A stretch of DNA of 64,000 nt from AP-15 sp963762575 (GTDB taxonomy: Bacteria > Pseudomonadota > Alphaproteobacteria > ATCC43930 > CGMCC-115725): the NCBI GenBank assembly GCA_963762575.1, contig CAVXLL010000008.1, forward strand, positions 1-64,000, in the 5' to 3' direction. Position 1 is the first letter of the stretch; the number at the start of each line of letters is the position of its first letter. The notes below the pieces were generated by a model. The model did no database searches. It saw only the letters and a list, made by a program, of their open reading frames with translations, and had not been told where the DNA came from. Position numbers and translations under genes: made by a program. Below are positions 18,763 to 28,079 of the stretch, in pieces.

Positions 18763-20564
18763 TGTTCGAGAACCTCACCCCGGCCGAGTACCAGGTCTTG
18801 CTGCGGCAGGACTTTGTCAGCTTCGCGGCGCGCTGCTTCCAGGACCTGAACCCGCAGGCCGAACTGGCGATGAACTGGCATCTCGAGGTCATCGCCGCCA
18901 AGCTGACCGCGGTGGGGGAAGGCAAGATCCGACGGCTGATCATCAACCTGCCACCCCGCCATCTGAAATCCTTGATGGCCTCGATCGCCTTCCCGGCCTG
19001 GTGTCTCGGGCATGACCCCTCGGCGCAGATCCTCTGCGTCAGCTATGCCCAGGACCTCGCCGACAAGCTCGCCCGCGATTGCCGCAGCATCATGATGAGC
19101 CCGTGGTATCGGCGGATCTTTCCGACCCGCCTGGCGCCGCATCGCCAGGCGGTGCAGGAATTCATCACCACCCGCCAGGGCTATCGGCTCGCCACCTCCA
19201 CCGGCGGCGTGCTCACCGGACGCGGTGCCGACATCATCCTGATCGACGATCCGCTGAAGCCGGAGGAGGCGCTCTCGAAGGCGCAGCGACAAGCCGCCAA
19301 CGACTGGTACGATCACACTCTCTACAGCCGGCAAAACGACAAGCGCCGTAGTGCCATCGTCATGATCATGCAGCGGCTGCAGGAAGACGATCCCGTCGGC
19401 CACGTCCTCGCGCAGGAACCCTGGGAGGTTCTCAGTTTTCCGGCGATCGCCGAAGCTGACGAGATGCACGAAATCGAGACCATCTGGGGACCGCGATGCT
19501 TTCGACGCCGGCAGGGCGAGGCTTTGCACCTCGGCCGCGAGCCGCTCGAAATCCTCGACCGCATCCGGCGGACAATCGGCGAATACAACTTCGCCGGCCA
19601 GTATCAGCAATCCCCCGCCCCGTTGGGCGGCGGCCTGGTCAAGGCGGTCTGGTTCAAGCGCTATCGCGAGGATGAACTGCCGAAGCGTTTCGACCGCGTC
19701 GTGCAGAGTTGGGACACCGCCAACAAGGCGACCGAGCTCAGCGATTTCTCGGTGTGCACAACTTGGGGCGTGAAGGGCAAAGAACTCTTCCTGCTCGGCG
19801 TATTCCGCCGGCGGCTCGAATATCCGGCGCTCAAGCGCGCGGTGCGCGAGCAGCAGAGCCTGTTCGATGCGAAGGTCGTACTGATCGAAGACAAGGCCTC
19901 CGGCACGCAGCTAATTCAGGAGCTGATCGCCGATGGCTGCCATAACGTCACCCGCTACCAGCCGACGACCGACAAGGTCATGCGTCTGCACGCGCAAACG
20001 ACGCTGATCGAGAACGGTTTTGTCCGCATCCCGGAGAACGCTCCGTGGCTCGCCGAATACCTCCATGAGTTGACGGTGTTCCCCAACGGCAAGCACGACG
20101 ACCAGGCGGACTCGACCGCGCAGTTTCTCGACTGGTTCAAGAAGCCTTTCGCGGGTCAGGGATACTACGAGTGGTTGCGGATGGAGTATGAGCGCTTGCA
20201 GAACCCGGAGAAGGACCGCGAGCGCCATCGAGTTCTCCTGAAGGGAACCCCCCGTACGTCAGTACAAACCCTCTCGGGCCAGCATCTCATTGTGGCGTGG
20301 GATGGCACGCTCGAACTTTCCGCTGATGATGCGGAACCGTTCATCCGGAACGGCTGGGTCCAGCTCGGCGAATGGATCGAGAACGAGCCACCTGAGGACG
20401 AGCAAATCGCCGAGCAAAACAAACCCAAAGTCACCTACGCCCGTGGATCATTGGAATGGGAGGCCCAACAGGAGCAAGAGAGATTGGCCCGCATCGCGGC
20501 GGAGGAGGAAAAAGAGAAAAGGCGATTAGCCCGGGTCGCGGCGGTGCTGGGGAAGAAATTGTAA
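18762..20564 (+). CDS. Phage terminase large subunit
   Basis: A 600-residue DNA-packaging motor. The ATPase domain has a Walker A-like NLPPRHLKSLMASI (about residue 65) and a Walker B ADIILIDDP (about 165). The nuclease domain has the acidic metal-binding sites SWDTANKA (about 320), VLIEDKASGT (about 372) and HDDQADSTAQFLDW (about 450). The last 120 residues, with a charged helix rich in Glu, Lys and Arg, are longer than in minimal terminases. An alternative GTG start lies one codon upstream. No portal, protease or capsid genes follow, so the packaging module is isolated. A related fragment lies inverted at 14821-15165. Confidence 0.93.
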   Translation: MFENLTPAEYQVLLRQDFVSFAARCFQDLNPQAELAMNWHLEVIAAKLTAVGEGKIRRLIINLPPRHLKSLMASIAFPAWCLGHDPSAQILCVSYAQDLADKLARDCRSIMMSPWYRRIFPTRLAPHRQAVQEFITTRQGYRLATSTGGVLTGRGADIILIDDPLKPEEALSKAQRQAANDWYDHTLYSRQNDKRRSAIVMIMQRLQEDDPVGHVLAQEPWEVLSFPAIAEADEMHEIETIWGPRCFRRRQGEALHLGREPLEILDRIRRTIGEYNFAGQYQQSPAPLGGGLVKAVWFKRYREDELPKRFDRVVQSWDTANKATELSDFSVCTTWGVKGKELFLLGVFRRRLEYPALKRAVREQQSLFDAKVVLIEDKASGTQLIQELIADGCHNVTRYQPTTDKVMRLHAQTTLIENGFVRIPENAPWLAEYLHELTVFPNGKHDDQADSTAQFLDWFKKPFAGQGYYEWLRMEYERLQNPEKDRERHRVLLKGTPRTSVQTLSGQHLIVAWDGTLELSADDAEPFIRNGWVQLGEWIENEPPEDEQIAEQNKPKVTYARGSLEWEAQQEQERLARIAAEEEKEKRRLARVAAVLGKKL

Positions 20565-20660
20565 ACGCTCATCTCTCATTAGGTTTGGAGATAATTCCGA
20601 TCGTCCACCGCAATTATGATGGCTGGACAAGTCGTTGGTCCTTGCCGGCTCGCCGCCCGA

Positions 20661-20725
20661 CACGGGACTACGAGTTCGAATCCGATTTCCTCCAGCGGAA
20701 GAGTCTGCGAACCCTCGGTCCCGCC
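20661..20725 (+). repeat. tRNA T-arm-like dispersed repeat, copy 5
   Basis: One of the best copies: ACTACGAGTTCGAATCCGAT, TTCCTCCAGCGG, AGAGTCTGCGAACCCTCGGT, then CCCGCC. It sits directly after the terminase gene. Confidence 0.7.
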
Positions 20726-20743
20726 TGAAAATCGCGATGTAGT

Positions 20744-20903
20744 GCGCTTGGCCCGGCACGCCTTCATAAACCGAGGCCGAGCCGATATTGACAATCCGCC
20801 CCCAACCACGCCCGAGCATCAACGGTAGTACCGCTCTCCTGCAAGGGACAGGATTGGTCGGACCCATCATCCGGTCCACGGTGCACTTATAAGCGTGACG
20901 GGT
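20744..20903 (-). pseudogene. Short-chain dehydrogenase (SDR) internal fragment
   Basis: On the minus strand TVDRMMGPTNPV leads into RAVLPLMLGRGWGRIVNIGS, then ASVYEGVPGQAHYIA. This is the region around the catalytic serine and tyrosine of SDR enzymes. Only about 50 residues survive; the N-terminal side ends inside the 55-bp direct repeat and the C-terminal side in unrelated sequence. It cannot be functional. Confidence 0.65.
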
Positions 20904-20921
20904 GGCTGAGCCCCGCGGCCG
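20867..20921. repeat. 55-bp direct repeat, left copy
   Basis: It is identical over 55 bp to 30066-30120 (begins TCATCCGGTCCACGGTGCAC). The flanking base differs on each side. It overlaps the truncated 3' end of the hydantoinase gene and the SDR fragment. Confidence 0.93.
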
Positions 20922-21676
20922 CCCGAGGCGAAGCTCATGACGGGCAGAGCCACCGCCGTATCGGCTGACATGACAGTGCCGTCGTTCTGGGTCAGATAAA
21001 GCGGGGCATCAATGCCGCTGCTGGCAATAGCGGCGCGGAACCCGGCGATCGTGTCACGCGCCAGCCCGGCGAGCGCGGCATTGAGCAGCGCGGCGTTCTC
21101 GCGTTCCAGCAACCCAATGCGCCCGAGCCGGTGCGAGAGCGTCACAGCCGCGCCGGGGCATTCCTCGGCGAGGATGTCGCGGGCGAGTTCTTCGTGCGCG
21201 GAGTCGAGTGGCGAGAAGATCGAGGCGACGCCGACCGATCGGATGCCCTTGACGCGGATGTCCCGCGCGGCCGCCCGCATTGCCGCCTCGTCGAACGGAA
21301 TGAACGGGCGGCCATCGTAATCGTGACCGCCTTCCAGCATGAACACTTCGCCGCGCACCAGTTCGGCCAGGTCGGCGGGCCAATCGCAAAACGGCGGTAG
21401 CGACGCGCTTGCCGGCATGCCGACGCGGATCGCCGCGACCTTCGACAGATATCGGCGCTGCACGACCGCGTTGATGAAATGTGTCGTGCCGATCACGATC
21501 GCGTCGACCTGGGTGCCGGCGATATCCGGGTGCCGGGTCAGGCGCGACAACGCGGCGATGATCCCGCCGGTCACGTCTTCAGTTGTCGGGGCCTTGACCG
21601 CATGCACCACGCGCGCGCCGTCGAGCAGCACCGCATCGGTGTTTGTGCCGCCGACATCGATGCCAATGCGTCTCAT
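20867..21676 (-). pseudogene. Hydantoinase/oxoprolinase family protein, truncated
   Basis: The 5' part of a HyuA-type ATP-dependent hydrolase. The start RRIGIDVGGTNTDAVLLDG carries the phosphate-binding loop of the actin-like ATPase fold. Further family parts are DAIVIGTTHFINAVVQR, SVGVASIFSPLD, LSHRLGRIGLLERENAALLN and LYLTQNDGTV. Normal proteins continue beyond VMSFASG with GPTNS and a second DVGGT motif for about 250 more residues. Here the frame runs into the 55-bp direct repeat and stops after about 269 residues. It lies 154 bp downstream of DUF917 on the same strand. Probably inactive. Confidence 0.82.
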
Positions 21677-21699
21677 GGTGCAGCGTCCGCCAGCGCTAT

Positions 21700-21812
21700 G
21701 ATTCCGGGGGCAGCCCAACGGGCCGAACCCGGCACCCGATGAAGATGCCGCCGCAGGGCGATGGTCATGGGTTCCGGGTCCGCTGTGCCACAGCGCCTCG
21801 GAATGACGCATT
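21700..21812. repeat. Dispersed palindromic intergenic element
   Basis: The spacer between hydantoinase and DUF917 contains inverted blocks. Its minus strand has GCGTCATTCCGAGGCGCTGT, GACCCGGAACCCATGACC and a distal GGGCTGCCCCCGGAAT. This resembles the long palindromes ending in GTCATTCCG that are scattered through alphaproteobacterial genomes; a second one is at 48893. Confidence 0.5.
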
Positions 21813-21830
21813 GGGAAAGCGTCGCTGCCG

Positions 21831-22904
21831 TCACGCAAACACCGATTTGAACTCGATGTCGTACCCGAACGCGCGCGGCCCGACATGCTGCAATCCCTTC
21901 GGCGACAGGAACACGGCGGGCGCGGGCAGTGCGATGACGGTCACCCTCATGCCATAGCGGATCGTCTCGGTGCCAAAGGCATTCCCGCTGACCGTGTCGA
22001 GTACGCATATCAGATCGGGCGACATCGCGATCGAGGCGCCGTCTCTCCAGGCCACCACCCATTCGTTCTGGAACGCGAGTTTGAGCCGGCTGCCCCGGTC
22101 GTTGTCGAGGCCCTCGATCGTTGCGGTGCCGCGCAGGAACCCCTCGGTCGTAACGCGGGCCACGTCGACCACTTTGCCGCGGAACAGCACCTTGCCGTGC
22201 GCCTCGTCGAGCACTGCTGCGATCGGGTCGGTGTGATCGCGCCGGGCGGCGCGCACACGGGCACCGATACCGATCGCCTTCGAGGTCGTGAAGTGGATGC
22301 CCCACTCCTTGACCTCCGCCCCGGTGCGCGGGGCTTTGCAGGTCGAGGCGATCGAGCCCGTCTCGACGCAGATCTTCCGGCTCGCCCGCTCCATCCATTT
22401 CCAATCGGGCACTTGCGTCACGATGGCCTCGATCCCGCGCGGGTCATAGAGAGCGCACGGGTACGGCTTGAGGCCGCCGACCGCGACGCTGGTCATCTGC
22501 GCCTCGGGGTAGGCGCGACCCATAGTGTCGGCGTCGACCACTGGCAGCGCCAGGTGCGCCGCTGCCATCAGCGGCTGGATCGAGTTGTTGCCGCCGATCT
22601 CCAGCGACATAACGGCGCGGAACTTCCAGCCGTGATACTCCTCCTGCATCTGCACCGCGCGGGCGATATTGCGGCTATCTGCGAGGCGTTCCTGCCCGAC
22701 CAGTGGCGCACCCATGTTGGAGACGACCGCGACCCGGTCGTCGTCCGCCAAGTCGAGCGGCGACATCAGCGTGACCCGGTGCCCCTCGGCGTAAAGCCGG
22801 CGCATATTGAGCAACCCGAGATACGGGCTGCCGCCGCCGCCTGTGCCGAGGATCCAGGCGCCGACCGCCAGCGATTCGATGTCGTCGAGGGTGATTTCAC
22901 GCAT
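21831..22904 (-). CDS. DUF917 family protein (S-methyl thiohydantoin desulfurase-like)
   Basis: A 357-residue DUF917 protein. It shows ITLDDIESLAVGAWILGTGG at the start (the glycine-rich GTGGGG segment), EIGGNNSIQPLMAAA, VVDADTMGRAYPEAQMTS and a C-terminal LSPKGLQHVGPRAFGYD. DUF917 proteins are usually encoded with hydantoinase/oxoprolinase and transporter genes; a related enzyme has been described as acting on S-methyl thiohydantoin. I start at 22904 by homology to family N-termini; an alternative ATG at 22949 with GGCGGGGCG before it adds 15 residues. The gene lies between AroM and the truncated hydantoinase. Confidence 0.85.
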   Translation of the reverse strand: MREITLDDIESLAVGAWILGTGGGGSPYLGLLNMRRLYAEGHRVTLMSPLDLADDDRVAVVSNMGAPLVGQERLADSRNIARAVQMQEEYHGWKFRAVMSLEIGGNNSIQPLMAAAHLALPVVDADTMGRAYPEAQMTSVAVGGLKPYPCALYDPRGIEAIVTQVPDWKWMERASRKICVETGSIASTCKAPRTGAEVKEWGIHFTTSKAIGIGARVRAARRDHTDPIAAVLDEAHGKVLFRGKVVDVARVTTEGFLRGTATIEGLDNDRGSRLKLAFQNEWVVAWRDGASIAMSPDLICVLDTVSGNAFGTETIRYGMRVTVIALPAPAVFLSPKGLQHVGPRAFGYDIEFKSVFA

Positions 22905-22984
22905 CACCGGGGCCGGTCCGCTTGCATGCGGGGGAGGATGGGACAACATCGCCCCGCCGATCACGTATGGCACGGCCCCGCTCC

Positions 22985-23668
22985 TCAGCCGCCGAAGAGT
23001 TCGCCGACCGCCTTGGCGACGATGGCGTTCGACAGGATGACTGGCATGTTGAGCACGGCGAGACTGTCGCGGTGCCGCTCGGTAAACCCGATGCAGTCGA
23101 GCAGGACTGCCTCGGCACCTTCCGCCTGAAGCCGTTGGCCGGTCGCGAGTACGGCTTCCGGTCCGTCGCCATACGGACTGACGGCGGCAAACAGCGGCGC
23201 GCGGGCAAGCGGGCGCCACTTGTCGCGCTCGGAGTCGATCTGCGAAGCGATCGGCACGATGACGCCGAGCTGCCGCTTTTCCACCAGGCCGGCGACCGTG
23301 GCCGGGATGATGTGGTCGGGCTCGACGAGCCATGCGCGTTCACATTGAAGACCCTCGAACGTGCCGGTACAGAGGATCAGGATAACGTCGCAGCCGTCGG
23401 CTTCGAGCCGCTTCAGGGCCTGTTCGACGCCGACGCGCATCCGGCTCCGCGACAATTCGACGACGCGCCCATCGTTAAGCCGGGTGACCAGCGCGGCCTC
23501 CCCCGGCTCGGCGAGATAGCGGGCAGCGATCTCGGCGTGGCTGAGCCCGTCGAGCACGCCGCGGTGGATGCGGCGCACCCGTTCTGGCACATGACGGTCG
23601 ATGATCGGCACGACATCCGCCCGCGGCGCTTGCCCGATCGTCAACGTGCCCAGGGTTCCGGTGCGCAT
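22985..23668 (-). CDS. AroM family protein
   Basis: A 227-residue protein of the AroM family, an Asp/Glu racemase-like fold. It has TLTIGQAPRADVVPIIDRHV near the start, DVILILCTGTFEGL (about residue 105) with the cysteine typical for this fold, and AVLLDCIGFTERHR (about 195) with a second cysteine. AroM itself has no settled enzymatic function; two active-site cysteines suggest racemase- or hydantoin-racemase-like chemistry. It starts two bases after the OPT transporter stop, so both are cotranscribed. Neighbouring DUF917 and hydantoinase genes support a role in cyclic amide catabolism. Confidence 0.87.
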   Translation of the reverse strand: MRTGTLGTLTIGQAPRADVVPIIDRHVPERVRRIHRGVLDGLSHAEIAARYLAEPGEAALVTRLNDGRVVELSRSRMRVGVEQALKRLEADGCDVILILCTGTFEGLQCERAWLVEPDHIIPATVAGLVEKRQLGVIVPIASQIDSERDKWRPLARAPLFAAVSPYGDGPEAVLATGQRLQAEGAEAVLLDCIGFTERHRDSLAVLNMPVILSNAIVAKAVGELFGG

Positions 23669-23670
23669 CT

Positions 23671-25299
23671 CTATTTCAGCCTGAGCACGGCGGTCTTTAT
23701 GACGGAGTCGAAGAAGCCATAGAGCGCGTCGCCGCCGATGAACCCGGCCGCCAGCACCTCCATCGGGCCGCTGGCCTCGGCGCCTTTCCATTTGAGCACC
23801 GCGACGCGGATCGCGATCCCGACCAGCACCGCCCACCCGGCCAGCGGGTTGGGGATCAGCAGCCCGGTCGCGAACAATATGCCGAGCTGGCGCCGCGGCC
23901 CGCCGAGCAATTGCAGGACGGCGCCGGGGATCGCCCAGATCAGCAGCGCTCTCGCGACATCGGCGGTGGCGCCGGCCTTGATCGTGGCGATGTAGACCCG
24001 GTCGACCGGCGGCACCAGATCGTGCGCGAAGTAGCCGGGATGGGCTAAATACACCGTCGGAATTGCGATCAGGAACGCGAGCATTGCGGCGTAGAGTTGC
24101 TGCCTGCGGCCGTCGAGCTCGAAGGCACGGTCGGCGCCCGATCCGCGCAAGATGAACCCGGCTTTCAGATCGTAGCCCATATCGGCGAAGGCCGGTCCCG
24201 TCGAGGCGCTGAACCCGACGAGCAAGGCCAAGGCGACCGGCGGAAAACCGAGCAGAATCCCGACGATTAGTGTGATTAGCGCCACGGCGAAGGCCGGGAA
24301 CCACCCGGCGTGCATCGCCGAGATGCCGACAATCAGTTCATGAACAAAGGCAGCAAAGGCGGCGTAGACGACAAACGCGACCAGCATGCCCGGCGACAAT
24401 TCGCCGACGAGCCCACCGAGCAGGGCGATCAGGACCGCGATCGCGACATATCCCGCGCTTCCGGCCCCTAGCGCCCGTTTCATCCGCGTGTCGTCGGCCG
24501 CTCGGGCGATCGCGTCGCCGGTGCCGCGCCGGACGATAAGCAAGCCCACCTGGACGAGCGCGACGATCCCGGCCCCGACCATGAACCCATGCGGCACGTA
24601 CATCTTGGCAATATCGATCCCCGCGACCGGCGACGCATACCCGCGCACCAACAAACCGATGCCGAACATCGTCAATGCCCAGACATTCCCGATGAAGGCG
24701 ACGCCGAAGGCCGACATCGGGATTTTGAGCCAGCTGCCGGCGAGCCCGACCAGCAGACCTAAGCCGAGCAGCGCGGCGCGCTTGCCGCCGCTGTCGCCGG
24801 CGCGGATCGCCTCGGCCGCGGCGATACCGGGCGGCCAGGTGCCCGTGGCGGGGAACAACCGGCTGTCGAACATACGGTAGAGCATGAACCCGTCGAGCAT
24901 CATCGACAGCGCTGCACCTGCCAGCATCGGCAGGATGAGATCGGCTCGGCCGAGCAGGAACGGGACCCCGATCGGCAGCAGGAGACTGTTCGCGGCACCA
25001 AAGGTCGCGGCCGAGATTGCGCTCTGTGCCAGGTTCTGCACATGGATCGAGCGATAGCGCGCGAATAGCGCCAGCGGCACCCGCGCCAGGATCATCGCGA
25101 CCAGCGCACCGATGATCGACGTGTTCGGCGTGACGCCGAGCTGCACGATCAACTGCACGCCGATCACCGCGCCGAACACCGACAGCACGACGATCAGGAT
25201 CAGCGTCGCCGGGGCGAAGGTGGCCGGATGGCGTCCCTCTCGCGCCTGCGCTGGGGCCGCTGGGTCCGCCAGGAAACTCGTCCGACCCGATTGGCTCAT
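23671..25299 (-). CDS. OPT family oligopeptide transporter
   Basis: A 542-residue inner-membrane protein with a hydrophilic N-terminus of about 30 residues and roughly 14 predicted membrane helices. The first is FAPATLILIVVLSVFGAVIG and later ones include GYVAIAVLIALLGGLVGELS. Motifs of OPT proteins are visible, such as WPPGIAAAEAI and, near the C-terminus, AAGFIGGDALYGFFDSVI. OPT proteins import small peptides or peptide-like compounds with protons. The start at 25299 has GAGGAGG; an upstream in-frame reading to 25383 lacks it. It is the second gene of the cluster after the molybdenum hydroxylase and probably supplies its substrate. Confidence 0.93.
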   Translation of the reverse strand: MSQSGRTSFLADPAAPAQAREGRHPATFAPATLILIVVLSVFGAVIGVQLIVQLGVTPNTSIIGALVAMILARVPLALFARYRSIHVQNLAQSAISAATFGAANSLLLPIGVPFLLGRADLILPMLAGAALSMMLDGFMLYRMFDSRLFPATGTWPPGIAAAEAIRAGDSGGKRAALLGLGLLVGLAGSWLKIPMSAFGVAFIGNVWALTMFGIGLLVRGYASPVAGIDIAKMYVPHGFMVGAGIVALVQVGLLIVRRGTGDAIARAADDTRMKRALGAGSAGYVAIAVLIALLGGLVGELSPGMLVAFVVYAAFAAFVHELIVGISAMHAGWFPAFAVALITLIVGILLGFPPVALALLVGFSASTGPAFADMGYDLKAGFILRGSGADRAFELDGRRQQLYAAMLAFLIAIPTVYLAHPGYFAHDLVPPVDRVYIATIKAGATADVARALLIWAIPGAVLQLLGGPRRQLGILFATGLLIPNPLAGWAVLVGIAIRVAVLKWKGAEASGPMEVLAAGFIGGDALYGFFDSVIKTAVLRLK

Positions 25300-25414
25300 G
25301 TCCGGGCCCTCCTCAAGGTCCGATCGATCGCGATATACCTTGACCCGCCGAGGAGCAGGCCTGACGCCATGTAGCGTGCCCAAGGGGGGTCACCAGAGAC
25401 AGCGAAGCCTTGCT

Positions 25415-27815
25415 TCACAATGCCCGGCGGCTTTCGGGCTGCTCGGCTCCATTTCGGCGCGCGGCGCGAATCGCGTACCAGATGCGCTCAGCTGTTGCTG
25501 GCAGCTCGATATGCTCGACGCCGAACTCCGCCAGCGCGTCTACGGTAGCGTTCGCGACCGCGGCGAGCCCGGCGTGATCCCGCCTTCACTGCCGCCGCGC
25601 ATGCCGAGCGGGTTCGTCGTCGACGGCACCTCGCTAATCTCCGTATCGAAGCCGGGCAGCACGTCGGCGCGCGGTAATGCGTAATCCAGCAATGACCCGG
25701 ACAGGAGCTGGCCAGATCGGGGGTCGTAGACGCATTGCTCCCAGAGCGCTTGGCCGATCCCTTGCGCGATGCCGCCGTGGCTCTGGCCATGGATCAGAAG
25801 CGGGTTCACCGCCCGGCCACAATCGTCGACCGAAGCATACCGGACGACCTCGACCAGGCCGGTTTCCGGATCGACCTCCACCTCGCACACCGCGGAGGTA
25901 TAGGCATAAGACGGGATGCTCAGCGTTTCGTCGGAGATCGCCATCAGCGGGCCGCGAAAGTCAGACGGGATACCGTCGCCCAGCCCGCCGGCGGCGACCT
26001 CGAACAGGCCGATGCCGCGGTCGGTCCCCTTTACGACGAAGCGCCCGCGTGCGAATTCGATATCCTGCTCGGCGGCTTCGAGCATGGCGCCGGCGATGCG
26101 GCGCCCTTTGTCGACGATGGCGTCTGCGGCCTTGGCGATGACCCAGGAGCCAAGGCGCATCGAGCGCGCCGAGGCCGAGCCGCCGCCAGCCTGCACGCGG
26201 TCGGTATCGCCGGTCACTAGCCTGACCCGCTCAGGCTCGACGCCGAGCCATTCGGCAATGACCTGCGCGAAGCTTGTCTCGTGGCCCTGGCCCGCCGACA
26301 TCGTCCCCAATACCAGCTCGACGGTGCCAGACGGATCGATCGTCAGCTCGGCCCGCTCGCGCGGCGCGCCCGTGTTGAGCTCGATCGACATCGCGACGCC
26401 GATGCCGCGGCAGCGGCCGCGCCGATGCGCCTCCGCCCGGCGCACCGCAAACCCCGTCCAGTCGCCCAGTTCAGCCGCCCGCCGCAGCGAGGCCGGATAG
26501 TCGCCGCTGTCATAGACGAGGCCGAGCGGATTGCAGTACGGCATCGCTGTCGGCGGGACGAGGTTGCGCCACCGGACCTCGATGCGGTCGAAGCCGTGGC
26601 GGCGGCAGGCGATGTCGATCATGCGCTCGAGGACGAACACGACCTCCGGGCGCCCGGCGCTGCGGTAGGCCGAGGTCGGCGCCGTGTTGGTGACGACCGC
26701 GCGGCCGCGCATATACGAGCAGGGGATGTCGTAGACGCTGGAGGAGATCGCGATTCCCTTCGCGAGTGGCACGAACGAAATCGCGCTGGCGCCCAGATTG
26801 CTGGTGTTTGTGGCGCGCAGGGCGAGGAAGAGGCCATTCTCGTCAAGGGCGAGTTCTGCCGCGGAGGTCAGGTCGCGGCCGTGGAAGTCGGTGGCGAACG
26901 CCTCATGGCGGTCGCAGGTCCATTTGACCGGCCGCCCGACCCGTCTTGCCGCCCAGGCAACCAGCGCGAATTCGGGACAGGTGCTGTTGCGGATGCCGAA
27001 ATTACCGCCGACATCGCCCGACACGACGCGGACGGCGGCGGGCGGTACCCCGAGCACGGCCGCGATGTCGTCGCGCTGCCGCACCACGCCGCCGCCGGCG
27101 CTTGTGTGGACGGTGTACCGCGGCGCGCTCGGGTCGTAGACGCCGACGGCGCGCGCAACTCCATCGGCACGCCGGTGACCCGGTTGATCGCCGTCTCAAG
27201 CCGCACGACATGCGCCGCCCGCGCGAAGGCGGCGTCCGTCGCCTGCTGGTCGCCGGCCGCGGAATCGACGCACGAATTCGCGCCGTGCTCCTCCCAGACG
27301 AGAGGCGCTTCCGGCGCCAGGCCATCGGCCGAGCGGGTGACTGCGGGCAGCGGTTCGTACCGCACCTCGACCCGCTCGGCCGCGTCCGTCGCCTGCGACA
27401 TCGTTTCGGCGACGACAACCGCGACCGCCTCGCCGACATGGCGGATCTTGACGACCGCCAGAACCGGGTGCGGCGCCAGGAAGAAGGGCGAGCCGTCGCC
27501 ACTCTTGAGCGGCACCTCATGCGGGTTTGCCGGCACAGGACGGTGCGGGATCGGCTGCAGGCCGTCCCTTTCAGCATCGCTGCCCGTCAGCACCGCGATG
27601 ACGCCCGGCATCCCTTCGGCCGGTCCGGTATCGATATCCGCGATCAGCGCATGCGCGTGCGGCGACCGGACCATACAGGCATAGCCCTGGCCCGGGAGGT
27701 TCGTGTCGTCGGCAAAGCGCCCGCCGCCGGTCAGCAACCGCGCATCCTCGCGCCGTCTAACCGGCTTGCCGATCCCCTGCGGCGCGACCTGCTCTCGCGA
27801 AGTCAAGAACGACAT
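25415..27815 (-). pseudogene. Xanthine dehydrogenase-family molybdopterin-binding subunit, two frameshifts
   Basis: The large (CoxL/XdhB-type) subunit of a molybdenum hydroxylase, about 800 residues. Its start GIGKPVRRREDARLLTGGGR, SGDVGGNFGIRN, the active-site loop TSAYRSAGRPE, GTMSAGQGHETSF and the closing NPLGMRGGSEGGITPG are all present. The loop is not the AYxCSFR of true CO dehydrogenases, so CO is an unlikely substrate. Frame is lost near 27150 (after VPMELRA) and again near 25570 (in the GITPGLAAVAN region). Each is a one-base deletion in a GC run, and the flanking frames rejoin perfectly. Small and medium subunit genes are absent. It heads the minus-strand hydantoin-type cluster. Confidence 0.87.
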
Positions 27816-27908
27816 CGATCCCCGGTCTCCGAGCTTGTCCGTCGAATTGTCGTATAGTGGTCATGCTAGCAGCTGGCGAGGAGATTGGCTCAGCGCGAAC
27901 GGAGTCGC

Positions 27909-27960
27909 GCGGAACTGGTAGTTCGAATCCAGTTCCCTCCAGCGGCGAGTCTCCTGGGTG
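27909..27960 (+). repeat. tRNA T-arm-like dispersed repeat, copy 6
   Basis: Reads GGAACTGGTAGTTCGAATCC, AGTTCCCTCCAGCGG, CGAGTCTCCTGG. It marks the boundary between the catabolic cluster and the molybdopterin fragment. Confidence 0.7.
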
Positions 27961-28079
27961 CGCTTGCAGGTGCCTTTCGGGATCGGGTCGCTGCAAACCT
28001 TCTCCGGCCGGCGCATCGATGTCGGCCCGGATCGCACCATCGTAGTGTCTGACGAGGACGCCGTAGCCTATCGCCGTGA

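Noticed and set aside
20661..20725. Complete tRNA gene at the dispersed repeat
   Set aside because: Only a T-arm-like segment exists. No D arm, anticodon arm or pairing acceptor could be found here or at the other copies.
26281..27684. Plus-strand open frames over the molybdenum hydroxylase
   Set aside because: They are antisense to a gene with clear family motifs and are rich in Arg and Ala from GC-rich codons.
25415..27815. Form I carbon monoxide dehydrogenase large subunit
   Set aside because: The active-site loop reads AYRSAGRPE instead of AYxCSFR, and the small and medium subunits are missing.
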